From Paludibacter sp. (GTDB lineage: Bacteria > Bacteroidota > Bacteroidia > Bacteroidales > Paludibacteraceae), in assembly GCA_018054805.1 (NCBI GenBank), contig JAGPIU010000062.1, positions 1 to 6,392 on the forward strand: a DNA stretch of 6,392 nucleotides, given 5' to 3'. A program made the translations under genes and the position numbers. Positions 1 through 6,369 of the stretch are shown one piece after another (within the stretch, counting starts at the first letter, position 1; every line of letters begins with the position of its first letter). Below the pieces are notes generated by a model. That model saw only the letters and a program-made list of their open reading frames with translations. It was not told where the DNA came from and ran no database searches.

Positions 1-1
1 A

Positions 2-262
2 ATTTTGCTTCGAGCCGAAATTGACCCAATGACTAAATTTATCAAAACAAGCTACATGCCTGTGTATGTACACAAGGGTATTCTCAATGCTAAATATCAG
101 TATCATTTAATTCCAACAATTGACTATGTAAAACAGCCCCAGGCATTTAAACTTAGTCCGGCCGATAGCGCCTCCATAATGTTTTTTGATACTGAAACCC
201 GTAAGCGGCTTGCGAATGCAAATTTGTGGGATGAAAGCTTCAATTCTAAATTTCAGGAGTAG
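2..262 (+). CDS. C-terminal fragment, possible CapA/PGA_cap-family protein (5' end outside window)
   Basis: The reading frame is open to the left edge, so this is the 3' end of a larger gene and the TTG at 5 is not taken as a real start. About 86 codons remain before a TAG stop. The fragment has a beta-rich stretch (AEIDPMTKFIKTSYMPVYVHKG) followed by KYQYHLIPTIDYV and a charged tail ending in ESFNSKFQE. The 'SYMPVYV ... YHLIPT' pattern resembles the C-terminal strand pair of CapA-like (PGA_cap, metallophosphatase-fold) proteins linked to poly-gamma-glutamate or capsule synthesis. That match is from memory of the family and rests on a short segment without any catalytic residue. The next 60 bases hold a strong terminator, so the gene ends its own transcription unit. 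It could also be an unrelated hypothetical protein; the coding call is much firmer than the family call. Confidence 0.6.
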   Translation: MLLRAEIDPMTKFIKTSYMPVYVHKGILNAKYQYHLIPTIDYVKQPQAFKLSPADSASIMFFDTETRKRLANANLWDESFNSKFQE

Positions 263-286
263 ATCCAAATTTGTTTAGCAAACCTG

Positions 287-320
287 ACTGAAATTTTATT
301 GGAAATTTCAGTTTTTTTTG
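287..320 (+). terminator. Rho-independent terminator after the first gene
   Basis: The arms 287-296 (ACTGAAATTT) and 303-312 (AAATTTCAGT) form a perfect 10-bp inverted repeat around a 6-nt loop. A run of eight T residues follows at 312-319. The hairpin begins 24 nt after the upstream TAG stop, which is normal placement. The stem is AT-rich, but the perfect pairing and uninterrupted U-tract make it a convincing terminator. It isolates the upstream gene from the hydrolase operon. Confidence 0.85.
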
Positions 321-351
321 TTTTAATACCTGAACTTTAATTGTAAATTTG
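317..351 (+). promoter_or_regulatory. Bacteroidota-type promoter (TTTG / TAnnTTTG) for the hydrolase operon
   Basis: TAAATTTG at 344-351 matches the Bacteroidota -7 element TAnnTTTG exactly. A TTTG at 317-320 can serve as the -33 element; the 23-nt spacing is at the long end of the usual range. Transcription would start just downstream, around 355-360, leaving a leader of about 50 nt before the ATG at 412. The candidate -33 element lies in the T-tract of the preceding terminator, so the two signals are packed together. Assigning it to the primary sigma factor is inference from the consensus. Confidence 0.6.
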
Positions 352-411
352 CAGTTATTTGTATTTAAAAATTAAATACCTGATTCGTTGAATATTACCC
401 TTGCGTTATTT

Positions 412-1338
412 ATGAAATATAATATACTTCTGGCGTTTATTTTCATTCCTTTCTTACTATTTTCTTTCGATAAGAAACCTGAAAACTACGAATTTGCACT
501 ATATGATACACTTTCGCTCAGCATGGACGTTTATCAGCCGGAATCGAAGACTGAAAACACTGCCTGTGTAGTGTATGTTTTCGGAGGTGGATTTTTTGCG
601 GGTTCGAAATCGCACGACAATAATGTGCAGTTCTGTAAATCAATGGCAGATAGTGGATTTGTGGTTGCTGCTATCGATTACAGGCTTGGAATGAAGGGAA
701 TAAAAAAACGTGGACTTGCAGCTCTTAACCCCATGGTTAAGTCAATTCAAATGGCTACAGAAGATTTATTTGCAGCCACTGCTTTCCTATATAGAAATGC
801 AAATAAAATTGGATTTGATAAAACAAAAATCATTTTGATCGGTTCAAGTGCCGGAGCAATTACTTCATTACAAGTTGATTATGAATTGTCAAATATGCAC
901 CAAAGATCAAAAGTATTGCCTGAAGATTTCAGGTATGCTGCTGTAATTGCTTTTGCAGGTGGAATTTATAGTACAGAAGGAAAGCCTGATTATAAAAGAC
1001 AGCCGGCTCCAACCATGTTTTTTCATGGCACTGACGATAAAATTGTAAAATATGATTTTATGCAGGCCATCCGTCGTGGATTTTTTGGTACAAACGCCCT
1101 CACAAAACGATTCAAAAAACTGGGTTTTCAGTACTCTACATGGCGATTTGAAAATATAGGACACGAAATCAGCTATTTACCAATGATTTACAATCAAAAA
1201 GAGATTACCCGTTTCATTCACGATGTAGTTTATGAGGACAGCAAATACAATGTAGATGTCACCATTAGTAATCATGAATTACCTAAAACGGAATTTGGAA
1301 GTTGGTCGGTAAGAGAACTTTATAAAAGAAAACTGTAA
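412..1338 (+). CDS. Alpha/beta hydrolase (esterase/lipase-like) with N-terminal hydrophobic export or anchor segment
   Basis: This is a 308-residue alpha/beta-hydrolase-fold enzyme, probably a carboxylesterase acting outside the cytoplasm; its substrate cannot be read from sequence. In order: a hydrophobic segment at about residues 4-19 after MKYN; an oxyanion-type FGGGFFAG loop at 57-64; DYRLG from 89; a GSSAG nucleophile elbow with Ser146; HGTDDKIV with the likely acid Asp209; and IGHE with His251. The Ser-Asp-His triad is therefore complete and correctly ordered. The loop has Phe where HGGG esterases have His. There is no lipobox Cys and no clear A-x-A cleavage site, so signal peptide and membrane anchor are both possible. 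I prefer ATG 412 over the in-frame TTG at 388 because it starts directly before the hydrophobic segment and leaves a normal leader after the promoter. It is first in a four-gene + strand unit, 27 nt before the DUF4494 gene. Confidence 0.85.
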   Translation: MKYNILLAFIFIPFLLFSFDKKPENYEFALYDTLSLSMDVYQPESKTENTACVVYVFGGGFFAGSKSHDNNVQFCKSMADSGFVVAAIDYRLGMKGIKKRGLAALNPMVKSIQMATEDLFAATAFLYRNANKIGFDKTKIILIGSSAGAITSLQVDYELSNMHQRSKVLPEDFRYAAVIAFAGGIYSTEGKPDYKRQPAPTMFFHGTDDKIVKYDFMQAIRRGFFGTNALTKRFKKLGFQYSTWRFENIGHEISYLPMIYNQKEITRFIHDVVYEDSKYNVDVTISNHELPKTEFGSWSVRELYKRKL

Positions 1339-1365
1339 TTATCAACAATATAAATAATAAAAAGT

Positions 1366-1800
1366 ATGCATACCTGGTTCGAATGTAAAATTAAATACGA
1401 AAAAACTGCTGAAGAAGGCAAAATTGTAAAAGTAAGTGAAGGATATCTGATTGATGCATTGTCGTTTACAGAAGCTGAAGCCAGAATAATTGAAGAGATG
1501 AAACCTTTTATCAGTGGGGAATTTCAGGTAGCTAATATTAAGCGTGCACGTATCGGCGAAATGTTTTTCAACGAAAATGGCGACAAATGGTATCGCTCAA
1601 AAGTGAATTTCATTACGCTCGACGAAGAAAAAGGCGTGGAAAAACGTACTGGTGTGACCATGATGGTGCAGGCTTCTGATATCAAAGAAGCGCTTGAGGG
1701 AATTACCGAAGGCATGAAAGGTTCAATGGCCGATTATGAAATTGCGAATATTGCTGAGACGCTAATTATCGATGTATTCAAATACGGAAAAGAAGACTAA
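1366..1800 (+). CDS. DUF4494 family protein
   Basis: This is a 144-residue soluble protein without signal peptide or membrane segment. The opening MHTWFECKIKYEK, the central ALSFTEAEARIIEEM (about residues 31-45), FISGEFQV, and the closing GMKGSMADYEIANIAETLI are patterns I recognise as DUF4494, a family I know mainly from Bacteroidota. No catalytic motif, metal ligand cluster or nucleotide-binding loop is visible, and I know of no established function. The predicted make-up is alternating strands and acidic helices, suggesting a small alpha/beta fold. The start at 1366 follows an A-rich stretch (AATAATAAAAAGT), the usual Bacteroidota initiation context. It lies 27 nt after the hydrolase and 22 nt before yggS, so co-transcription with yggS and miaA is likely. 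That suggests, without proving it, a housekeeping rather than accessory role. Confidence 0.85.
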   Translation: MHTWFECKIKYEKTAEEGKIVKVSEGYLIDALSFTEAEARIIEEMKPFISGEFQVANIKRARIGEMFFNENGDKWYRSKVNFITLDEEKGVEKRTGVTMMVQASDIKEALEGITEGMKGSMADYEIANIAETLIIDVFKYGKED

Positions 1801-1822
1801 AAATCAATATAATACAAATAAA

Positions 1823-2479
1823 ATGTCTGTTCAATCCAATCTCTTAAATATTCGTAAACACATACCCGGCAATGTAGATTTGGTATGTGTTTCGAAATTT
1901 CACCCGAATGATAGCATACTCGATGCTTATCATGCGGGTGAAAGGATTTTTGGAGAAAGTAAGGTACAAGAGCTATGCACAAAGTACGAATCGCTGCCCA
2001 AAGATATTCAATGGCATTATATCGGACATTTACAAAGCAATAAGGTCAAGTATATTGTACCTTTTGTAGAACTTATTCATGGTGTCGATAGCATAAAACT
2101 TTTATCTGAAATAGATAAACAGGCAGCTAAAGTTGGAAGAAAAGTGAATTGTTTACTTCAGGTACATATTGCAGCAGAAGAAACTAAATTCGGATTTTCG
2201 CCCGAGGAAATAACTACAGCTTTGGAAAAAGGGGGAGAATTCGAGAACGTGCAAATCAGAGGATTGATGGGAATGGCTACTTTTACTGATAATACTGAGC
2301 AGGTGAAAAATGAATTCCGGCTACTAAAGTCAATTTTTGACGAACTGAAATCTCATGCGGATTCTGAATTCACTATACTTTCTATGGGGATGTCCGATGA
2401 TTTCAGACTTGCCATCGAAGAAGGTAGCACAATGGTACGCATTGGTAGTTCTATTTTCGGTAACCGCAATTATGTCTGA
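1823..2479 (+). CDS. yggS: YggS/PLPBP-family pyridoxal phosphate homeostasis protein
   Basis: This 218-residue protein belongs to the YggS/PROSC (PLPBP) family, cytoplasmic single-domain proteins resembling the alanine racemase N-terminal barrel. They bind pyridoxal 5'-phosphate and help control free PLP and amino- and keto-acid pools; no catalytic activity is established. Visible signatures are LVCVSKFHP with the PLP Schiff-base lysine at residue 25, ERIFGESKVQE, WHYIGHLQSNKVKYI, LLQVHIAAEETKFGF, RGLMGMATF, LSMGMSDDF and GSTMVRIGSSIFG. The last two bind the cofactor phosphate. Length is normal. I chose ATG 1823, after the A-rich ATACAAATAAA, because it gives the standard short N-terminus. 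The alternative ATG at 1772 would add 17 atypical polar residues inside the DUF4494 gene. The stop overlaps the miaA start by 8 nt, suggesting translational coupling. Confidence 0.95.
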   Translation: MSVQSNLLNIRKHIPGNVDLVCVSKFHPNDSILDAYHAGERIFGESKVQELCTKYESLPKDIQWHYIGHLQSNKVKYIVPFVELIHGVDSIKLLSEIDKQAAKVGRKVNCLLQVHIAAEETKFGFSPEEITTALEKGGEFENVQIRGLMGMATFTDNTEQVKNEFRLLKSIFDELKSHADSEFTILSMGMSDDFRLAIEEGSTMVRIGSSIFGNRNYV

Positions 2480-3395
2480 AATCAACAAATATCAGCTTAT
2501 AACCATCACAGGTCCAACTGCTTCTGGAAAAACTTCGCTTGCAGTTAAACTTGCCGAAAAGCTCGACACTCACATCGTAAGTGCCGATTCGCGTCAGGTT
2601 TATCGTGGAATGGATATTGGTACAGGAAAGGATTTGTCTGAATATCAGATAAATAATAAAATAATTCCGTATCATCTCATTGATATCTGTGATGCTGGCG
2701 AAAAATACAATTTGTATGAATATCAGCACGATTTTTTTGAAACATACGAAAAAATCATTCAAATGGGAAAGACTCCCATTTTGTGTGGAGGTACCGGATT
2801 GTATATTGAAGCAGTGCTGAAAGGTTACAGACTTTTGAAGGTGCCTGAAAATCCAATATTGCGTGCAGCATTAGCCAGTAAACCATTAGTGGAACTAAAA
2901 CAAAAACTGGCTTCATTGGTTTCACTTCACAACAATTCGGACACTGACTCAGTAAAACGTGCGATCCGGGCTATTGAAATTGCCGAATTTACTAAAGATA
3001 AACCTGCTGATTACAAAGAATTTGATCCAATAAATAGTCTGATTGTGGTGCTGGATATTGAGCGCGAACTCCGACGACAAAAAATTACCGACCGACTCAA
3101 AAAGCGTCTCGACGAAGGAATGATTGAGGAAGTAAAAAAACTGCTCAACAACGGAATTCAGCCAGGGGATTTGATTTATTACGGTTTGGAATACAAGTTT
3201 GTGACACTTCATATAACCGGACAAATTACATTTAATGAGATGTTTACACAATTAGAAGCTGCTATACATCAGTTTGCTAAGCGACAAATGACCTGGTTCA
3301 GAGGTATGGAGCGTCGTGGATTCAATCTTCATTGGGTTGATGCAGCTGAATCGGACGAAAGTAAAGTTAATTTTATTCTGAATCTTTGGAAATAA
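2472..3395 (+). CDS. miaA: tRNA dimethylallyltransferase (A37 prenylation), divergent Bacteroidota subtype
   Basis: MiaA transfers a dimethylallyl group to N6 of A37 in tRNAs reading U-starting codons, giving i6A. The 307-residue protein shows the P-loop GPTASGKT at 14-21, SADSRQVYRGMDIGTGKD at 37-54 (Asp39 aligns with the catalytic Asp; DSRQ recognises substrate), GGTGLY at 106-111, and the C-terminal HQFAKRQMTWFRGMERRG from 266. It differs from the E. coli type in two places. GLEYKF at 238-243 replaces the usual GY(K/R)-type motif. The HPND-R-ALE segment is degenerate here (HNNSDTDSVKRAIRAIEI, 153-170). I recall Bacteroides genomes carrying two MiaA paralogues, and this looks like the divergent one; the core catalytic residues remain. 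I chose ATG 2472 because it puts the P-loop at the usual distance from the N-terminus; a longer frame from 2355 lies wholly within yggS. It is the last gene of the + strand unit and meets tsaB tail-to-tail. Confidence 0.93.
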   Translation: MSEINKYQLITITGPTASGKTSLAVKLAEKLDTHIVSADSRQVYRGMDIGTGKDLSEYQINNKIIPYHLIDICDAGEKYNLYEYQHDFFETYEKIIQMGKTPILCGGTGLYIEAVLKGYRLLKVPENPILRAALASKPLVELKQKLASLVSLHNNSDTDSVKRAIRAIEIAEFTKDKPADYKEFDPINSLIVVLDIERELRRQKITDRLKKRLDEGMIEEVKKLLNNGIQPGDLIYYGLEYKFVTLHITGQITFNEMFTQLEAAIHQFAKRQMTWFRGMERRGFNLHWVDAAESDESKVNFILNLWK

Positions 3396-3399
3396 AGGA

Positions 3400-4086
3400 T
3401 CAAACCTTCTTTTTAGGTGTAGTAACCTGAAACTCTTTCAGATAAAAGGGTTCAAAATAAGCCACATCTTCAGTTCTTCTCTCGGATAATGCTCGTTCAG
3501 AGAAATATAACATATTGTCAGACAGTGGATTAATGTCAGAAATGAAGACTGCATTAGGGTGGGTGAGTAGTTCGCGGCATTTTTGCATACCATTTCCAAA
3601 AAAAACTACACATTTTGAGTTAAGATACTCGTTATAAATATCTTCTGATATTATATCTGGTTTTATTTCACGCACCATATTTAACTTCTCGTCGTAAAAT
3701 GCGCTATAAACTTCCATACGTCTCGCGTCAATCATTGGACAGAAAAGTGTATTTTCTTTATTTTCAATGGTCTGAATAGCAGTATAAGCCATTAATTGTA
3801 AAGTATTTATCGAAATTAAAGGAATTCCGAAACCATAGCACAGACCTTTGGCTGTAGAAACACCTATGCGTAATCCGGTATATGAACCAGGACCGCTGCT
3901 TACAGCTATTGCATCAGGCTTCGTTATATTTTCAGGTAAATGTTGTAATGCTTCTTCAATGAATAAATTCAGCAAGGATGCATGATTTTGTCCCTGAGCA
4001 TCCGATTTTGAAAAAATATTTTTTCCATCTTTGCTCAGTGAAACAGAACATATATGCGTAGAGGTTTCGATATTCAGAATGATCAT
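3400..4086 (-). CDS. tsaB: tRNA threonylcarbamoyladenosine biosynthesis protein TsaB (YeaZ)
   Basis: TsaB is the non-catalytic ASKHA-fold partner of TsaD in the cytoplasmic complex that installs t6A at A37 of tRNAs reading A-starting codons. The 228-residue protein starts MIILNIETSTHICSVSL, the typical first ATPase-like hairpin. It then has GQNHASLL at 32-39, the hallmark GPGSYTGLRIG at 65-75, PMIDARRMEVY at 117-127, a GNGMQK turn near 164-169, and the family's closing YFEPFYLKEF at 210-219. It lacks the metal-binding histidine pair of TsaD, as expected for TsaB, and its length is normal. The C-terminus ends in KKK. ATG 4086 is the natural start, since the IETS strand follows within a few residues. 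The stop lies 4 nt from that of miaA in convergent orientation. No TAnnTTTG promoter was found upstream, so its transcription start is undetermined. Confidence 0.95.
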   Translation of the reverse strand: MIILNIETSTHICSVSLSKDGKNIFSKSDAQGQNHASLLNLFIEEALQHLPENITKPDAIAVSSGPGSYTGLRIGVSTAKGLCYGFGIPLISINTLQLMAYTAIQTIENKENTLFCPMIDARRMEVYSAFYDEKLNMVREIKPDIISEDIYNEYLNSKCVVFFGNGMQKCRELLTHPNAVFISDINPLSDNMLYFSERALSERRTEDVAYFEPFYLKEFQVTTPKKKV

Positions 4087-4276
4087 TATTTCATTTAGTG
4101 TTTAATCCGTTTGTACAATCCTGTATATTAGTAATATATATTAATCAGGCCATTAATGAGAAAATCATATAATTTATATTATGTAAAATAGGATATTTAT
4201 TATTTTAATCTACCCCTTTATTTCTATTGAATAATAAAACTATATAATTGATACACATTGTTGTAGTTCATTGTAT

Positions 4277-4312
4277 AAAAAACAGAAGCCGTAAATAATA
4301 TGTACGGCTTCT
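4277..4312 (-). terminator. Rho-independent terminator ending the aspS / small-protein unit
   Basis: The arms 4284-4293 (AGAAGCCGTA) and 4303-4312 (TACGGCTTCT) form a perfect 10-bp stem with a 9-nt loop. Read on the minus strand, the hairpin is followed by G and then TTTTTT (complement of 4277-4282). It begins 22 nt after the stop of the 82-residue gene. No T-run follows on the plus strand, so it works in one direction only. It separates aspS and the small gene from tsaB. Confidence 0.9.
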
Positions 4313-4333
4313 ATCTGGAAAAAATAAAATGTG

Positions 4334-4582
4334 TTATTCAAACAACCCCACAATTTTCATTCTGAAATCGAATAAATTCTTAATATCCTCTGGGGCATCA
4401 ACTTTTCCGTCAAAAGTCTGAAGATAATCAATATACGCATTTCTGATACCAATAAAATTCGGATGATCAGAAAGCGTTTTAAACACCTCCCCTGACAACA
4501 GATTTGGCTCACGTCCGAGACTCAAAGCGCTTAATGCTTCGATAATTTGCTCGGCTCTGTCTTTTACTTCCTTTTCAGTCAT
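4334..4582 (-). CDS. Small hypothetical protein downstream of aspS
   Basis: I do not recognise this 82-residue protein. It starts MTEKEVKDRAEQIIEALSAL, a charged amphipathic helix. A middle part follows with LLSGEVFKTLSDHPNFIGI, then IRNAYIDYLQTF and a C-terminal DIKNLFDFRMKIVGLFE. It appears mostly alpha-helical, acidic and soluble, with no signal peptide, Cys cluster, DNA-binding motif or catalytic signature. Support for real coding comes from context: it begins 29 nt after the aspS stop on the same strand, and a strong terminator lies 22 nt after its own stop, so the transcript appears to be built around it. The start follows a T/A-rich stretch with no Shine-Dalgarno motif, as elsewhere here. 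It is not an obvious toxin, antitoxin or ribosomal protein. A role in translation is only a guess from its neighbour. Confidence 0.75.
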   Translation of the reverse strand: MTEKEVKDRAEQIIEALSALSLGREPNLLSGEVFKTLSDHPNFIGIRNAYIDYLQTFDGKVDAPEDIKNLFDFRMKIVGLFE

Positions 4583-4611
4583 GATAGTTTGTTATTTTTG
4601 ATCGTTTTAAA

Positions 4612-6369
4612 TTATTTTTCCTTGATGTCAATTACCAAATTTAACTCATCGAGCTGCGATTGATCAATAACCGAAGGTGCATCAATCATTACATCGCGTC
4701 CCGAGTTATTTTTGGGGAATGCAATACAATCGCGGATACTGTCGAGACCGGCAAAAAGTGAAACCAAACGATCGAGACCGAAAGCCAAACCTCCATGAGG
4801 CGGTGCTCCGTATTTGAATGCGCTCATAAGGAATCCAAACTGAGCCTGAGCTTTTTCGGGGGTAAATCCGAGCAATTCGAACATACGGTTTTGAAGCTCA
4901 CTATCGTGAATACGAATCGATCCACCACCAAGCTCCACACCGTTGATGACCATGTCGTAAGCAGTGGCTCTTACCTGCCCCGGATCGGTATCAAGCAAAG
5001 AAATATCGTCCAGATTTGGAGACGTAAACGGGTGATGCGTAGCATAATAGCGCTGAGTATCTTCATCCCACTCGAATAATGGAAAATCAATTACCCAAAG
5101 CGGCGCATATATGTTTTTATCGCGAAGTCCCAGGCGTGAACCCATTTCGAGACGAAGTTCGCAAAGAGCTTTCTGAGTTTTTGTTTTCGGGCCAGCCAAA
5201 ATAAGAATCAGGTCGCCGGCTTTGGCATCGAACATCGACGCAATTGATTTCAAATCGTCCTGCGAATAGAATTTATCAATTGAAGATTTGAAAGTTCCAT
5301 CCATTTCGCAGCGAATGAAAACAAGTCCCTTCGCTCCTATTTGCGGGCGTTTTACAAAATCAGTCAGTTCGTCAATTTGCTTGCGGGTATATGCAGCACA
5401 AGCTGTGGCACAAATTCCGCCTACGTAAGCTGCATCGTCGAAAACTACAAAATTATGACCCGAAACCACATCTTTCAGTTCTACAAACTTCATTTCAAAG
5501 CGAATATCCGGTTTGTCAGAGCCATAATATTTCATGGCATCGTGCCAAGTCATACGGGGAAACGGTTCGTTAATGTCAATGTCTTTCACAAATTTAAAGA
5601 GATGTTTCATCATTCCTTCAAAAGTATTGAGCACATCTTCCTGTTTTACGAACGACATTTCGCAGTCGATCTGTGTAAACTCAGGCTGACGGTCGGCACG
5701 CAAATCCTCGTCGCGGAAACATTTAGCTATCTGGAAGTAACGATCGAAACCTGAGACCATTAAAAGCTGTTTGAAAAGCTGAGGCGATTGCGGAAGTGCA
5801 TAAAACTCACCAGCATTCATACGCGAAGGCACTACAAAGTCGCGTGCACCTTCAGGTGTTGAACCAATCAATATAGGTGTTTCCACTTCGAGGAAGCCCA
5901 TTTGGTCAAGATAACGACGTGTTTCGAAAGCAATTTGGTGACGAAGCATCAGGTTGGCTCTCACATTATTACGACGAAGATCGAGATAACGGTATTTCAT
6001 ACGAATATCGTCGCCACCATCAGTATTGTCCTCGATGGTGAACGGAGGCGTTTGAGCTTCGTTCAGAATCACAAGCTCAGTAGCCAGAATTTCAATTTCG
6101 CCTGTAGGAATATTGTTGTTTTTATTGCTACGTTCAGCTACTACACCAGTTACCTGAATTACAAATTCGCGTCCGAGTTTGTTCGCGAGTTCGCAAAGTT
6201 CAGCATCAGTCTCATTATTAAATACAAGCTGAGTGACGCCATAGCGGTCACGAATATCCACGAAAGTCATTCCTCCCATTTTACGTGCTTTGTGCACCCA
6301 ACCTGAAAGTGTAACTTTTTGTCCTGCATTTGAAAGGCGAAGTTCGCCACAAGTGTGTGTTCTGTACAT
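4612..6369 (-). CDS. aspS: Aspartyl-tRNA synthetase (bacterial type)
   Basis: AspRS is a cytoplasmic class IIb synthetase that charges tRNA-Asp with aspartate using ATP. The 585-residue protein has normal bacterial length and architecture. An OB-fold anticodon-binding domain covers about residues 1-105 ([28 protein letters not shown]). Motif 1 lies around FLEVETPIL (159-167), followed by the flipping loop [11 protein letters not shown] (171-181) and QSPQLFKQ. Motif 2 is [18 protein letters not shown] (218-235), with the ATP-binding Arg219. The bacterial GAD insertion runs from about 285 to 400. Motif 3 is [11 protein letters not shown] (525-535), with Arg534. The position I align with Pseudomonas His31, linked to discrimination between tRNA-Asp and tRNA-Asn, is Met31 here, so discriminating status is not obvious. 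ATG 6369 gives the standard [10 protein letters not shown] start. Only 23 nt of upstream sequence is in the window and it shows no recognisable promoter. The gene is followed at 29 nt by the small hypothetical gene. Confidence 0.98.
   Translation of the reverse strand: MYRTHTCGELRLSNAGQKVTLSGWVHKARKMGGMTFVDIRDRYGVTQLVFNNETDAELCELANKLGREFVIQVTGVVAERSNKNNNIPTGEIEILATELVILNEAQTPPFTIEDNTDGGDDIRMKYRYLDLRRNNVRANLMLRHQIAFETRRYLDQMGFLEVETPILIGSTPEGARDFVVPSRMNAGEFYALPQSPQLFKQLLMVSGFDRYFQIAKCFRDEDLRADRQPEFTQIDCEMSFVKQEDVLNTFEGMMKHLFKFVKDIDINEPFPRMTWHDAMKYYGSDKPDIRFEMKFVELKDVVSGHNFVVFDDAAYVGGICATACAAYTRKQIDELTDFVKRPQIGAKGLVFIRCEMDGTFKSSIDKFYSQDDLKSIASMFDAKAGDLILILAGPKTKTQKALCELRLEMGSRLGLRDKNIYAPLWVIDFPLFEWDEDTQRYYATHHPFTSPNLDDISLLDTDPGQVRATAYDMVINGVELGGGSIRIHDSELQNRMFELLGFTPEKAQAQFGFLMSAFKYGAPPHGGLAFGLDRLVSLFAGLDSIRDCIAFPKNNSGRDVMIDAPSVIDQSQLDELNLVIDIKEK

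Noticed and set aside
388..411. Upstream TTG start for the hydrolase, adding 8 residues
   Set aside because: The ATG at 412 directly precedes the hydrophobic segment and leaves a more normal leader after the promoter; the extra residues add no recognisable feature.
1772..1822. N-terminal extension of YggS by 17 residues from an ATG inside the DUF4494 gene
   Set aside because: The added residues are polar and low-complexity, unlike YggS N-termini, and ATG 1823 gives a standard family length.
2355..2471. N-terminal extension of MiaA by 39 residues
   Set aside because: It lies entirely within yggS in another frame, and MiaA proteins begin shortly before the P-loop, as from ATG 2472.
3386..3417. 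Possible bidirectional terminator between miaA and tsaB (AAGG ... CCTTCTTTTT)
   Set aside because: Only a 4-bp perfect stem is present; the longer version has central mismatches and the T-run falls within the stem.
4132..4143. TAATATATATTA palindrome as an operator
   Set aside because: Simple alternating AT sequence in a very AT-rich spacer is expected by chance; kept only as part of the spacer observation.
5341..5754. 137-codon open frame on the + strand opposite aspS
   Set aside because: It is antisense to the well-conserved central part of AspRS, shows no recognisable domain, and has a composition typical of a complement-strand shadow.
5902..6306. 134-codon open frame on the + strand opposite the start of aspS
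   Set aside because: It is antisense to the AspRS OB-fold and motif 1 region with no motif of its own, so a shadow frame.
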